From Bacillota bacterium (GTDB taxonomy: Bacteria > Bacillota > Clostridia > Peptostreptococcales > Anaerovoracaceae): 13,210 nucleotides of DNA. Location: positions 1 to 13,210 of the forward strand of contig JAFZRK010000097.1 of assembly GCA_017619905.1 (NCBI GenBank), given 5' to 3'. Made by a program: the position numbers and the translations under genes. The notes under the pieces were generated by a model that was given only the letters and a program-made list of their open reading frames with translations, was not told the DNA's origin and ran no database searches. Below are positions 6,405-13,210 of this stretch, piece by piece; positions within the stretch are counted from its first letter, which is position 1; each line of letters opens with the position of its first letter.

Positions 6405-8131
6405 CGAAACGCATCAACAAAGCAATAAAGACCGCTCTGTGCCTTCTGCTGGCGGGGGCTCTGTGCCTGTCGCTCGCGGCCTGTTCACCGATCTTCAATT
6501 TCGACGACGGCGGAGAGGATTCAAAGCCGGCGGTAGAGCACATCGGTCATATAACGATAGGCACCACTGCCGTGCCGGAGGACGTCAACATCCTTTCGCG
6601 CAGCGGATCCATGGGTCTGTTCAGTTACACCTGCGCCGTAAACGCTCCGCTGTTCGTGCGCGGGGAGTTCCACAGGATACGCGGGTATTTCGCGCTGGAC
6701 TATGCTGTGTCGGACGACGCGACGGAGATACGCATCGCGTTCCCCACGACTTTCAAATGGCACGACGGAGAGCCCGTAACGGTGGATGACCTGATCTTTA
6801 CTCTGGAGTACAGGCGCGACGTGCTTAAGGACGAGGCGCTGGCATCCTTCAAGGAGGTCAGGAAGACCGCGGACAACCAGGCGGTGATAGTCTTCTCCGC
6901 TCCGGACGCCTACAGGTACCTGCGCTCGGAAAGCGCTTTGGAAGGCCTGCTTCCGAAGCATGTCTGGCAGAATGTGACTGCCGAGCAGGCCGCGGAATAC
7001 AAGGGCGCCGGATACAACGTGGGCTGCGGACCGTACAAGGTGACCAAGGTCGGCTCGGACACCGTTGAGCTGGAGCTTTTCCCGGGCAACGACTACCTTG
7101 GTGAGGCCCGCGTGGACAGCATCACGATAAGGACCTATACGGACAAGACCGCGCTCATGGAAGCGCTGGCTGCCCATGACATAGACTATATCTACGAATA
7201 CGATTCTCCTTACGACTATACACAGGCGGAGCTCTTTGCCGGGCTGGAAGGGATAGACCCGGGGAGCTTTTTCGGGGCGGACATGGACGTCGCTGTGTTC
7301 GGAACGGAGCTGCCGTGCTGCAGCGTTGAGGAGTTCAGAAAAGCGGTGCTTCTGAGCATAGACTGGGAAGCCGTAAAGGAACTCTGCTGCGCGGATACCG
7401 GACGCGTGCCTTCCGGAGGACTGCTGTCTCCGTCCGCGATGGGCTTCGACGACTCTCCGGAGACCTTCGTCACGGACAGGGAGGAAGCGGCAAGGCAGCT
7501 GGATAAGGCGGGCTTTGCGGACAGGAACGACGACGGCGTGCGCGAGCTTCCGGACGGAAGGAACTTTTCTTTCAGAATAGCTTCTCAGGCCCTGCCGGAG
7601 AGGCAGGAGCTATACGACAAGATCGGCGCCGTCATAGTCAAGGGTCTTAAGGAGATCGGCATCAGAGCCGTCTACCTTGGACCGGTGACGGATGCGGACG
7701 ATCAGGAGGCGCCTCAGGACGACGAGCCGGCGGCGCCGGATGCTCAGGAAGACGGAGAGACCGCGGAAGAGCGACCCGGAGTGGACCTTACGGCCGGCTT
7801 CGGGCTGGTGATAGGGCGCACGGAAAGCGGAAAAGACATGTTCCGTACCGCCGCGGCAGCGCTGGCGGAAGAAGGCAGAGGATGGCAGCCCGTCTCCGAC
7901 GCGGTGTTGTCCGAACTGCTGGATTCCCTTGCGCTGGCCACGAGCGACGACCAGTATACACAGAGAGCCAAAGCCCTCCAGCAGCAGCTCGCCAAAGACG
8001 CGTACGGCTTTGCGCTTTGCTGGGAGGAGTACTTCTTCCCGTACAGGACGGACGAGTTCGAAGGCCAGTCCTTCCTGCCGGATACCGGCGAAGTCAACTA
8101 CATGCTGTTCTACAAGATCAAGAAGAAATAA
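6401..8131 (+). CDS. Family-5 extracellular solute-binding lipoprotein
   Basis: A 576-residue secreted lipoprotein of the peptide/nickel/opine-binding class (SBP_bac_5). It begins with a signal peptide and lipobox LAAC, so Cys28 is the lipid anchor. The family pattern follows: DYAVSDDATEIRIAFPTTFKWHDGEPVTVDDLIFTLEY near residues 105-145 and GCGPYKVTKVGSDTVELELF near 208-228. In the C-terminal lobe an acidic, Pro/Ala-rich stretch (about residues 431-459, DNA 7691-7777) looks like an inserted flexible loop not usual for the family. It would bind a peptide or other small solute outside the membrane and hand it to an ABC permease, but no ABC permease or ATPase is encoded nearby. It starts in a 4-bp overlap with the ECF S-component gene. 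A short hairpin (8133-8147) separates it from the next gene. Confidence 0.9.
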   Translation: MTKRINKAIKTALCLLLAGALCLSLAACSPIFNFDDGGEDSKPAVEHIGHITIGTTAVPEDVNILSRSGSMGLFSYTCAVNAPLFVRGEFHRIRGYFALDYAVSDDATEIRIAFPTTFKWHDGEPVTVDDLIFTLEYRRDVLKDEALASFKEVRKTADNQAVIVFSAPDAYRYLRSESALEGLLPKHVWQNVTAEQAAEYKGAGYNVGCGPYKVTKVGSDTVELELFPGNDYLGEARVDSITIRTYTDKTALMEALAAHDIDYIYEYDSPYDYTQAELFAGLEGIDPGSFFGADMDVAVFGTELPCCSVEEFRKAVLLSIDWEAVKELCCADTGRVPSGGLLSPSAMGFDDSPETFVTDREEAARQLDKAGFADRNDDGVRELPDGRNFSFRIASQALPERQELYDKIGAVIVKGLKEIGIRAVYLGPVTDADDQEAPQDDEPAAPDAQEDGETAEERPGVDLTAGFGLVIGRTESGKDMFRTAAAALAEEGRGWQPVSDAVLSELLDSLALATSDDQYTQRAKALQQQLAKDAYGFALCWEEYFFPYRTDEFEGQSFLPDTGEVNYMLFYKIKKK

Positions 8132-8155
8132 AGCCGCGGACTGCGGCAGGACCCT

Positions 8156-8980
8156 ATGGAATACCGTTTTTACGAATGTCACGGACACATAATGATGGGC
8201 GGGGCGGACTACGCCTCGTCATTTAATGCGCTGGCTTCATGCGGAGTCAGCTATTTCCGCGACGGCGGCGATGCGGACGGCATCACCGCGGAGGCAAAGC
8301 AGTACGTAAATGAGCATCCGGAGCTGGGACTGGAGTACGTCACTCCGGTGTTCGCCATACACAGGAAAGGGCGCTACGGCGGCATAGTCGGGCGGCCTTT
8401 CGAGGACATTAAGGAATACCGCGCGCTGGTGGCCGAGGCCGCTTCAAAAGGCGCGGACTTCATAAAGATAATGTACTCCGGAATCATAACCTTCAGGGAA
8501 TACGGCGAGCTCTCTACGCCTCCTCTGGACGCGGAGGAGATAAAGGAGCTCGTTAATATAGCGCACGGCGAGGGCTTTGCCGTAATGGCTCACTGCAACG
8601 GCAGGGACACGGTCCTGGCGGCCATTGAAGCCGGCACCGACAGCGTTGAGCACGGCGCTTTCATGGATGAGGAATGCTCTGCGGCGCTGGCGGAGTCAGA
8701 CACCATCTGGGTGCCCACGATAGCCGCGATCGCCGCGTTCTGCAACCGCCCCGGCTTTGACGAGGACGTGGCGGACCGCACGGCAAAGGAGCTCAAGGCA
8801 TCGGTTTCAAGGGCTTCCGCTCTGGGCGCGAAGATAGCCGCCGGATCCGACTGCGGCGCTTTCAGGGTGCCGATAGGTCCCGGCTGTCTGGCCGAGTACG
8901 CTCTTCTTCATGAGTGCGGAGTGCCCGCAGAAAAGATAATCGAGGCGAACGAACTCATACGCGGACGCTTCAGGAGATGA
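8156..8980 (+). CDS. Minimal metal-dependent amidohydrolase
   Basis: A 274-residue cytosolic hydrolase of the amidohydrolase superfamily. The full metal-site set is visible: HGH (His9, His11) at the end of strand 1, Lys104 in DFIKIMYSG (the usual carboxylated bridging lysine), His146 in MAHCNG, His166 in VEHG, and Asp232 in GSDCG. This spacing resembles the imidazolonepropionase/Xaa-Pro dipeptidase-like branch. It is short: the family normally has about 400 residues with a beta-sandwich built from both termini. Here the protein begins at the first metal motif and stops where the barrel ends, so the sandwich is absent. The substrate may be a cyclic amide or dipeptide, but that is a guess. It starts 24 bases after the solute-binding lipoprotein gene, with AGGA at 8148-8151, and overlaps the MATE gene start. 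Confidence 0.88.
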   Translation: MEYRFYECHGHIMMGGADYASSFNALASCGVSYFRDGGDADGITAEAKQYVNEHPELGLEYVTPVFAIHRKGRYGGIVGRPFEDIKEYRALVAEAASKGADFIKIMYSGIITFREYGELSTPPLDAEEIKELVNIAHGEGFAVMAHCNGRDTVLAAIEAGTDSVEHGAFMDEECSAALAESDTIWVPTIAAIAAFCNRPGFDEDVADRTAKELKASVSRASALGAKIAAGSDCGAFRVPIGPGCLAEYALLHECGVPAEKIIEANELIRGRFRR

Positions 8981-10323
8981 TGGACCGCAAGTTTTACGGA
9001 AAAGTCGCAAGGATAGCCATTCCGGTGGCGCTGCAGGGGCTCGTGAGCGCCTCGCTTACGCTGCTGGACAACATGATGGTGAGCAGTCTTTCTGAAACTG
9101 CGCTCTCCTCGGTCAATCTGGGAGTGCAGCTTTTTAACATACAGTGGATGATGGTCTTCGGCTTCTGCACCGGCTGCTCCACCTTCCTTACACAGCTCTG
9201 GGGCGCCAAGGACACGGACAACATAAAAAGAGTAATGGGCTTCGCCATGGTGAACACGACGGTGCTCAGCGCGGTGTTCTTCTGCCTGGGCACGTTCTTT
9301 CCATTGAAGGTGATGGCTCTTTACACGACGGATCCAACGGCCGCTGCGCTCGGCGCGGAGTACCTGCGGACGGCCTCGGTCAACTTTCTCCTGATAGGAA
9401 TAATAAACCCGCTGTCCACCAGTCTGCGCGCCACTGAGCAGACCAGGATACCCATGTACATCTCGCTGGCGGCTTTCGTCACGGACGTGTTCTTCAACTA
9501 CTGCCTGATATTCGGCAATCTGGGTTTCCCGCGGCTGGAGGTCCGCGGCGCGGCGCTCGCGACTGTGATCGCCAGGGTGCTGGAGTTCTGCCTCATGATA
9601 TGCATGGTGTTCGTGCGCAGAAACCCGCTGAGGGGCATCTCCGCGCGGATGTTCCGGTTCGACAAGGCATTCGCCAAAAGAATATACAAAAACAACATCT
9701 TCACGACGCTCAACGAGACCCTCTGGAGCGGCGCAAACTCCGCGATGAGCGCGGCCTACAGCCACATAGGAACGCTGGAATACGCGGCGTATTCCGCGGC
9801 GATCACGGTGATGAACCTCTTCCTTATGTGCATGTTCAGCATAGGCGACGCGTCGCTGATACTGGTGGGCGCTAGGATAGGCGAGGACCGAAAGGACGAG
9901 GCGAAAGAGACGGCGCGCAAGCTCGTGCGGCTGGCCGTGGTGTTCGGGGCTGTGGCAGGTGTCCTCATCGCCCTGTTCGCGGGCTTAATAATCCGCATCT
10001 TCGAACTCAGCCCTGAGGGCTTCGAACTCGCTAAAAAGATAATGTACGTGAACGCGGCGTTCTGCCCCGTATACCTCGTGAACGGCGTCCTGATATCCGG
10101 GACGCTGCGCGCAGGGGGCGACACACGCTTTGCCGCGATAACGGAGATACTCATAATGTGGCTCATCAGCGTGCCCCTGTCGTTCATAGGCGCGCTCGTA
10201 CTCAAGCTGCCCATCTACCTGGTCGTCCTTATCGTTCAGGCCGAAGGCATCATAAAGTTCTTTATCCTGTTCCGCCGCTTCCGCTCCGGCAAGTGGCTCA
10301 ACTACATGATCGAGGGAATGTAG
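8980..10323 (+). CDS. MATE family efflux transporter
   Basis: A 447-residue membrane exporter with about 12 helices arranged in two related halves, as in NorM/DinF-type drug/sodium or drug/proton antiporters. Typical stretches are IPVALQGLVSASLTLLDNMMV in helix 1 and GAALATVIARVLEFCLM and SGTLRAGGDTRFAAI in the two halves. I take the ATG at 8980 because AGGAG (8972-8976) is three bases upstream. The ATG at 8977 directly abuts that site, and an ATG at 8914 would add 22 basic residues lying inside the amidohydrolase gene. The start overlaps the previous stop by one base (TGATG), so translation is coupled. The cargo is unknown; from the operon it could be the substrate or product of the amidohydrolase. 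Confidence 0.92.
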   Translation: MDRKFYGKVARIAIPVALQGLVSASLTLLDNMMVSSLSETALSSVNLGVQLFNIQWMMVFGFCTGCSTFLTQLWGAKDTDNIKRVMGFAMVNTTVLSAVFFCLGTFFPLKVMALYTTDPTAAALGAEYLRTASVNFLLIGIINPLSTSLRATEQTRIPMYISLAAFVTDVFFNYCLIFGNLGFPRLEVRGAALATVIARVLEFCLMICMVFVRRNPLRGISARMFRFDKAFAKRIYKNNIFTTLNETLWSGANSAMSAAYSHIGTLEYAAYSAAITVMNLFLMCMFSIGDASLILVGARIGEDRKDEAKETARKLVRLAVVFGAVAGVLIALFAGLIIRIFELSPEGFELAKKIMYVNAAFCPVYLVNGVLISGTLRAGGDTRFAAITEILIMWLISVPLSFIGALVLKLPIYLVVLIVQAEGIIKFFILFRRFRSGKWLNYMIEGM

Positions 10324-10332
10324 CATTGAGAT

Positions 10333-10503
10333 GTCCGGGGCCGGCCGGTAAGGCCCTCGAAGCGCTCCGGAGCGGTAGAGGAGACTTTTTGTTCGGCTTT
10401 TACGGGAGGCCGTTAGGTACGAGCCGACCGCTGAAAAGCCGCAAAAAGGCTCAGCGTGAAGCCGCGCAGTGGGCTGAGAGGCCTATACGGCCGGCCCTGG
10501 GAC
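10333..10503 (+). ncRNA. Structured non-coding RNA, possibly raiA-type
   Basis: The 217-base gap between two genes contains a strongly folded element. Bases 10334-10347 pair with 10488-10501 as an unbroken 14-bp closing helix. Inside it are a second helix (10352-10358 with 10476-10483, one bulged A), CGCT-CCGG-AGCG (10363-10374), TCGGCT with AGCCGA (10393-10398/10422-10427) enclosing ACGG-GAGG-CCGT (10402-10413), CGCTG-aaa-AGCC with GGCT-CAGCG (10429-10456) and AGCC with GGCT (10460-10463/10472-10475). Two G-U pairs in the closing helix would be C-A mismatches on the other strand, so the + strand is the RNA. Conserved-looking single strands such as GAGACTTTTTG and CTTTTACGGGAGG recall the raiA RNA motif of Bacillota, but I name this from memory and am unsure. 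It contains no tRNA, SRP, 6S or RNase P signature and no open reading frame with a ribosome binding site. Confidence 0.72.
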
Positions 10504-10540
10504 AGCAGAAAGCAGTATGACTTGAAAATGGAGTAGAAAC

Positions 10541-11242
10541 ATGGACGGAAGTGCCCGCAGAACAAAACTGAAGATATGCCTTGCCCTGAACGCGCTGATC
10601 TTCCTGATAGTTGCCGCGTTCTTCCTTCGCATGGTATTCCGCAGCGGCAACGGCGCCATGTCCACCTCCGGACTCGCCAACCTCAAGTACTTCACCGTGC
10701 TCTCGAACCTGTTCGAAGGAGCCGCTTCGCTCGCAGCCGCGATAAGCATCGGAAAGCTGCTGTCCGGAAAGACGGAGCGCATCAGCAGGGGCGTGTACCT
10801 TACGAAGCTGTCCGCAGCGGCCTGCGTATCCGTTACTTTCCTTGTAGTGGCGCTGTTCCTGGGCCCCATCTACGGCTACCGGAGCATGTACAGGGGCGCC
10901 AACCTTTGGTTCCACCTTCTGGTTCCGGTCATCGCGTTCGCGGAATTCGTATTCCTGGAGCATTTCGGCGACATATCGCTCAAAGACACCATAAAGAGCG
11001 TCATTCCCGTGGTGATATATGGTATATTCTATATAGGCAACATACTGATCAACGGCCCCGGCGAGTGGCCCAACAGGAACGATTTCTACGGCTTCGTGCT
11101 GTGGGGCTTTCCAGTAGGCATTGCGATATTCGCGGGCATACTGCTCATCGGCTGGGCGTCGGCTCTGGCCTTAAGCGCGCTGAGCCGCAGAGCAGCGCGC
11201 GCAAGCGGAGGAAAAGATGGCGAAACTGACGAAAAAGACTGA
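10541..11242 (+). CDS. Six-helix membrane protein (Pr6Pr-like, tentative)
   Basis: A 233-residue integral membrane protein with about six hydrophobic segments near residues 12-31, 50-70, 88-108, 122-140, 151-171 and 184-214, and a charged cytosolic tail rich in Arg, Lys, Asp and Glu. LKYFTVLSNLFEGA in segment 2, NLWFHLLVPVIAFAEFVFLE in segment 4 and the NDFYGF loop resemble small six-helix proteins annotated as Pr6Pr or FAR-17a/AIG1-like. I hold this only loosely, and the function is unknown. GGAG (10531-10534) lies six bases before the ATG. The last 26 bases overlap the cytidine deaminase gene in another frame, and the tail contains the Shine-Dalgarno of that gene, so the two are coupled. 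Confidence 0.82.
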   Translation: MDGSARRTKLKICLALNALIFLIVAAFFLRMVFRSGNGAMSTSGLANLKYFTVLSNLFEGAASLAAAISIGKLLSGKTERISRGVYLTKLSAAACVSVTFLVVALFLGPIYGYRSMYRGANLWFHLLVPVIAFAEFVFLEHFGDISLKDTIKSVIPVVIYGIFYIGNILINGPGEWPNRNDFYGFVLWGFPVGIAIFAGILLIGWASALALSALSRRAARASGGKDGETDEKD

Positions 11243-11666
11243 AAAAGAACTTGCAAAGACCGCGCTGGAGATGCGGAAGATGGCCTACACGCCTTTCTCC
11301 GGTCACGCGGTGGGAGCGGCGCTTCTGGCAAAGGACGGACGCGTGTTCACCGGCTGCAACGTGGAGAACAGCTCGTACTCCCCGACCATCTGCGCGGAGC
11401 GCACGGCGTTCGTAAAGGCGGTCAGCGAAGGCGCGCGGGAGTTCACGGCCATAGCGATCGCGGGCGGCTTCGGGGAAGTGCCGGAGACCTACTGCGCCCC
11501 GTGCGGGGTCTGCCGGCAGGTGATGGTGGAGTTCTGCCGCAAGGACTTTAAGGTGATACTGGCCAAAACGCCCCAGGACTACAAAGTGTACACCCTGGAG
11601 GAGATAATGCCTCTGGGCTTCAAGATAGAGGACGTCGCGTCGGGAACATACGCGGAAAGGAAATAG
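11217..11666 (+). CDS. cdd: Cytidine deaminase
   Basis: The enzyme converts cytidine and deoxycytidine to uridine and deoxyuridine with release of ammonia, in cytosolic pyrimidine salvage. At 149 residues it has the short tetrameric zinc-enzyme form. The zinc site is complete: Cys59-Ala-Glu61 (Glu61 is the proton shuttle) and the Pro-Cys96-Gly-Val-Cys99 motif, three cysteine ligands as in the Bacillus-type enzyme. The substrate-binding FSGHAVGAALL and NVENSSYSPTICAER stretches are also present. GGAGG (11207-11211) is five bases before the ATG, which sits inside the end of the upstream membrane-protein gene. deoC follows two bases after the stop, so salvage of deoxynucleosides is the likely shared task. 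Confidence 0.97.
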   Translation: MAKLTKKTEKELAKTALEMRKMAYTPFSGHAVGAALLAKDGRVFTGCNVENSSYSPTICAERTAFVKAVSEGAREFTAIAIAGGFGEVPETYCAPCGVCRQVMVEFCRKDFKVILAKTPQDYKVYTLEEIMPLGFKIEDVASGTYAERK

Positions 11667-11668
11667 TT

Positions 11669-12340
11669 ATGGAGATCAGGGACATTCTTTCGAAATGCGA
11701 CCACACGCTCCTTAAGCAGGAGTCCACGTGGGAGGACATAAAGGCGATAGTGGACGACGGCATAAAGTACCGCACAGCCAGCGTCTGCATTCCTCCGGCC
11801 TTCGTAAGGAGAGCTAAGGAGTACGCGGCGGGCAGGGTGCCGGTCTGCACGGTCATCGGCTTCCCCAACGGCTACAGCACCGCTGCGGTAAAGATCTTCG
11901 AGACACGCAACGCCATAGAGAACGGCGCGGACGAGATCGACATGGTCATCAACATCGGCGAGCTGAAAGCCGGCAACGACGCCTTCGTTGAGGAGGAGAT
12001 AAGGCAGATAAAGGCCGCCTGCGGAGATCATATCCTTAAGGTCATAATCGAGGCATGCCTGCTTACGGACGAAGAGAAGATACGCGCCTGCAGATGCGTT
12101 ACGGCGGCAGGGGCGGATTACATTAAGACTTCCACGGGCTTCTCGACCGGAGGCGCCACCAGGGAGGACGTCGCGCTGCTTCGGGCCAACGTAGGGCCGG
12201 AGGTAAAAGTGAAGGCCGCCGGAGGCATAGCGGATCTTAAGGACGCGGAAGACTTCATAGAGCTGGGCGCGGAGCGACTCGGGACCAGCCGCATAGTAAA
12301 AGCGGTGAAGCAGCTCGAGAAAGGCGTGCTCAACAAATAA
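11669..12340 (+). CDS. deoC: Deoxyribose-phosphate aldolase
   Basis: The enzyme splits 2-deoxyribose 5-phosphate into glyceraldehyde 3-phosphate and acetaldehyde, the last step of deoxynucleoside breakdown. This is a full-length 223-residue TIM-barrel enzyme. Lys153 in YIKTSTGFSTGGAT is the Schiff-base lysine, Lys182 in VKAAGG the assisting lysine, and Asp91 in DEIDMVINIG part of the proton relay. VCIPPAFV and GFPNGY complete the family pattern. A Shine-Dalgarno-like AAAGG (11656-11660) lies within the end of cdd, eight bases before the ATG. With cdd upstream and a nucleoside-type lipoprotein downstream it fits a nucleoside catabolic block. No thymidine/purine phosphorylase or phosphopentomutase is in the window. 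Confidence 0.97.
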   Translation: MEIRDILSKCDHTLLKQESTWEDIKAIVDDGIKYRTASVCIPPAFVRRAKEYAAGRVPVCTVIGFPNGYSTAAVKIFETRNAIENGADEIDMVINIGELKAGNDAFVEEEIRQIKAACGDHILKVIIEACLLTDEEKIRACRCVTAAGADYIKTSTGFSTGGATREDVALLRANVGPEVKVKAAGGIADLKDAEDFIELGAERLGTSRIVKAVKQLEKGVLNK

Positions 12341-12387
12341 GCCCTGAAATATTTGTGGCCGCAGTACATAAAGGCCGCAGAATTAAG

Positions 12388-12418
12388 CGGAAATAACCTT
12401 GAAATTTAAATATTTCCG
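12388..12418. repeat. Perfect inverted repeat upstream of the BMP lipoprotein promoter
   Basis: CGGAAATA (12388-12395) and TATTTCCG (12411-12418) form a perfect 8-bp inverted repeat around an AT-rich 15-bp spacer. It lies about 24-54 bases before the -10 box, where an activator or repressor could bind. It has no U-tract, so terminator function is unlikely. Confidence 0.4.
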
Positions 12419-12438
12419 TAGTTTATACACCGTAATAG

Positions 12439-12447
12439 TGGTATAAT
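12439..12447 (+). promoter_or_regulatory. Extended -10 promoter of the BMP lipoprotein gene
   Basis: TGGTATAAT carries the TG extension one base before a perfect TATAAT (12442-12447). No good -35 lies 16-18 bases upstream, which fits an extended -10 promoter or one needing an activator. Transcription would start near 12454, giving a leader of about 58 nt. Confidence 0.6.
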
Positions 12448-12511
12448 ATTTCTATAGCAAATAAGGGCTCAGCCCAAAATCAGTTATATCTAAAAAAAGG
12501 AGAAAAAAGCA

Positions 12512-13210
12512 ATGAAGAAAGTATTAGCTATACTCCTCGTGCTCGTAATGGTATTCGGCCTTGCGGCATGCGGAAAACCGGCTAACAACACCCCGGCAAA
12601 CAATACGCCGGCAAACAACACCACTCCGGCAGGTCCGGTGAAACCGGCCACTCCGGAGACCGATCCTGACAAGATCGCGGACACCATGACCTCCCCGGAC
12701 GGCAAGTATCAGGTAGCGTTCGTTACCGATATCGGCCAGCTGAAGGATAAGTCCTTCAACCAGGGCACTTACGACGGCGTTAAGCTCTACGCTTACAACG
12801 AAGGCCTCAGCTATAAGTACTATCAGCCGGCCAACGGATCCGAAGCTACCGACGACGACCGTTACAACGCAATGAAGGCAGCTGCCGACGGCGGCGCCAA
12901 GGTCATCGTATGCGCGGGCTTCCTCCAGGCAGCTGCTCTGGAGAAGGCCGCCAAGGAATTCACCGATGTCAAGTTCGTATTCATCGATGGATGGAACCTG
13001 GGTCTTGCCAACGTAGCGGGCATCGCTTTCAAGGAAGAGCAGTGCGGTTACTTCGCGGGATACGCTGTAGTTAAAGAAGGATACGAGAAGCTCGGATTCA
13101 TGGGCGGCGGCGGCGGAACCAACGCGGCATGCTGCAGATACGGTTACGGCTTCGTCCAGGGCGCAGCTGCTGCTGCAAAGGAAATGGGCAAGAAGATCGA
13201 AGTTAAGTAC
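12512..13210 (+). CDS. BMP/PnrA-type nucleoside-binding lipoprotein (3' end outside window)
   Basis: The first 233 residues of a surface lipoprotein of the BMP family (Treponema PnrA, BmpA type), which binds purine or other nucleosides for an ABC transporter. A hydrophobic signal peptide ends in LAAC, so Cys20 is the lipid anchor. A 25-30 residue low-complexity linker of Asn, Thr and Pro follows. The family core is FVTDIGQLKDKSFNQGTYDG (near residues 70-90), ANGSEATDDDRYNAMKAAAD, VFIDGWN and GYFAGY. The frame is open to the window's end with no stop. AAGGAG (12497-12502) precedes the ATG by nine bases. The gene has its own promoter, separate from cdd-deoC, but its position behind them supports nucleoside uptake. 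The permease and ATPase genes would be expected just outside the window. Confidence 0.93.
   Translation, partial: MKKVLAILLVLVMVFGLAACGKPANNTPANNTPANNTTPAGPVKPATPETDPDKIADTMTSPDGKYQVAFVTDIGQLKDKSFNQGTYDGVKLYAYNEGLSYKYYQPANGSEATDDDRYNAMKAAADGGAKVIVCAGFLQAAALEKAAKEFTDVKFVFIDGWNLGLANVAGIAFKEEQCGYFAGYAVVKEGYEKLGFMGGGGGTNAACCRYGYGFVQGAAAAAKEMGKKIEVKY
12581..12625 (+). repeat. Three 15-bp tandem repeats in the lipoprotein linker
   Basis: The units at 12581-12595, 12596-12610 and 12611-12625 each encode Ala-Asn-Asn-Thr-Pro (Thr in the last). They differ only at a few, mostly silent, positions. They form a flexible spacer between the lipid anchor and the binding domain; copy number could vary between strains. 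Confidence 0.75.

Noticed and set aside
8133..8147. Hairpin GCCGC-GGACT-GCGGC between the lipoprotein and amidohydrolase genes
   Set aside because: It has no U-tract; it may slow transcription or stabilise the mRNA but is not a terminator.
8914..8979. Upstream ATG that would lengthen the MATE protein by 22 residues
   Set aside because: The added residues are basic and unlike a MATE N-terminus, they lie inside the amidohydrolase gene, and AGGAG is well placed only for the ATG at 8980.
10324..10540. Riboswitch, tRNA, tmRNA, SRP or 6S RNA in the gap before the membrane protein
   Set aside because: None of their hallmark sequences is present (no cobalamin box, no SRP GGAAGGAAGCA core, no tRNA cloverleaf), and the element is closed by its own helix with no following terminator, so only a generic structured RNA is called.
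12352..12381. Hairpin and direct repeat of GGCCGCAG (12357-12364, 12373-12380) after deoC
   Set aside because: A 9-bp stem with two G-U pairs can be drawn, but no run of T follows, so it does not qualify as an intrinsic terminator, and two 8-bp copies are not a repeat array.
1..13210. CRISPR arrays, insertion sequences, prophage or integration sites
   Set aside because: No regularly spaced repeats, transposase or integrase frames or terminal inverted repeats were seen. Composition looks even across the window.

Overview
The window looks like chromosomal DNA from a Gram-positive anaerobe of the Bacillota, most likely class Clostridia. The reasons are strong AGGAGG-type ribosome binding sites, a single-chain PurL/PurQ fusion, a UPF0237/UPF0210 pair, a small DUF4298-like protein, lipoproteins with LAAC lipoboxes, and an Fst/TxpA-like small-toxin locus. 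By eye the coding DNA is GC-rich, yet isoleucine is very often written ATA. The lineage is inference; there is no rRNA to confirm it. All protein genes except one tiny peptide gene lie on the + strand.

Region 1 (1-3630): the 3' two thirds of a fused phosphoribosylformylglycinamidine synthase gene (purine synthesis), then a six-helix membrane protein whose ribosome binding site overlaps the purL stop codon, a good intrinsic terminator, and a DUF4298-like helical protein.

Region 2 (3631-4126): this gap looks empty but contains what appears to be a complete type I toxin-antitoxin locus. A 31-residue single-helix peptide gene on the - strand has its own promoter, leader, Shine-Dalgarno and terminator. 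It converges on a roughly 98-nt + strand RNA with its own promoter and terminator. The RNA is antisense to the toxin's last codons and 3' UTR.

Region 3 (4127-5771): the conserved ACT-domain/UPF0210 gene pair, whose function is unknown.

Region 4 (5823-10323): a tightly packed run of an ECF-type S component, a family-5 solute-binding lipoprotein, a minimal amidohydrolase and a MATE exporter. Stop/start overlaps suggest one transcript. No ABC ATPase or permease is present, so the substrate is open; import, hydrolysis and export of one compound class is a reasonable guess.

Region 5 (10324-10540): a probable structured non-coding RNA of about 170 nt closed by a 14-bp helix with several internal hairpins. 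It resembles raiA-type RNA, but the family name is uncertain.

Region 6 (10541-13210): a six-helix membrane protein, cytidine deaminase (cdd), deoxyribose-phosphate aldolase (deoC), a new promoter, and the start of a BMP/PnrA-type nucleoside-binding lipoprotein. Together cdd, deoC and the BMP lipoprotein make a nucleoside uptake and salvage block.
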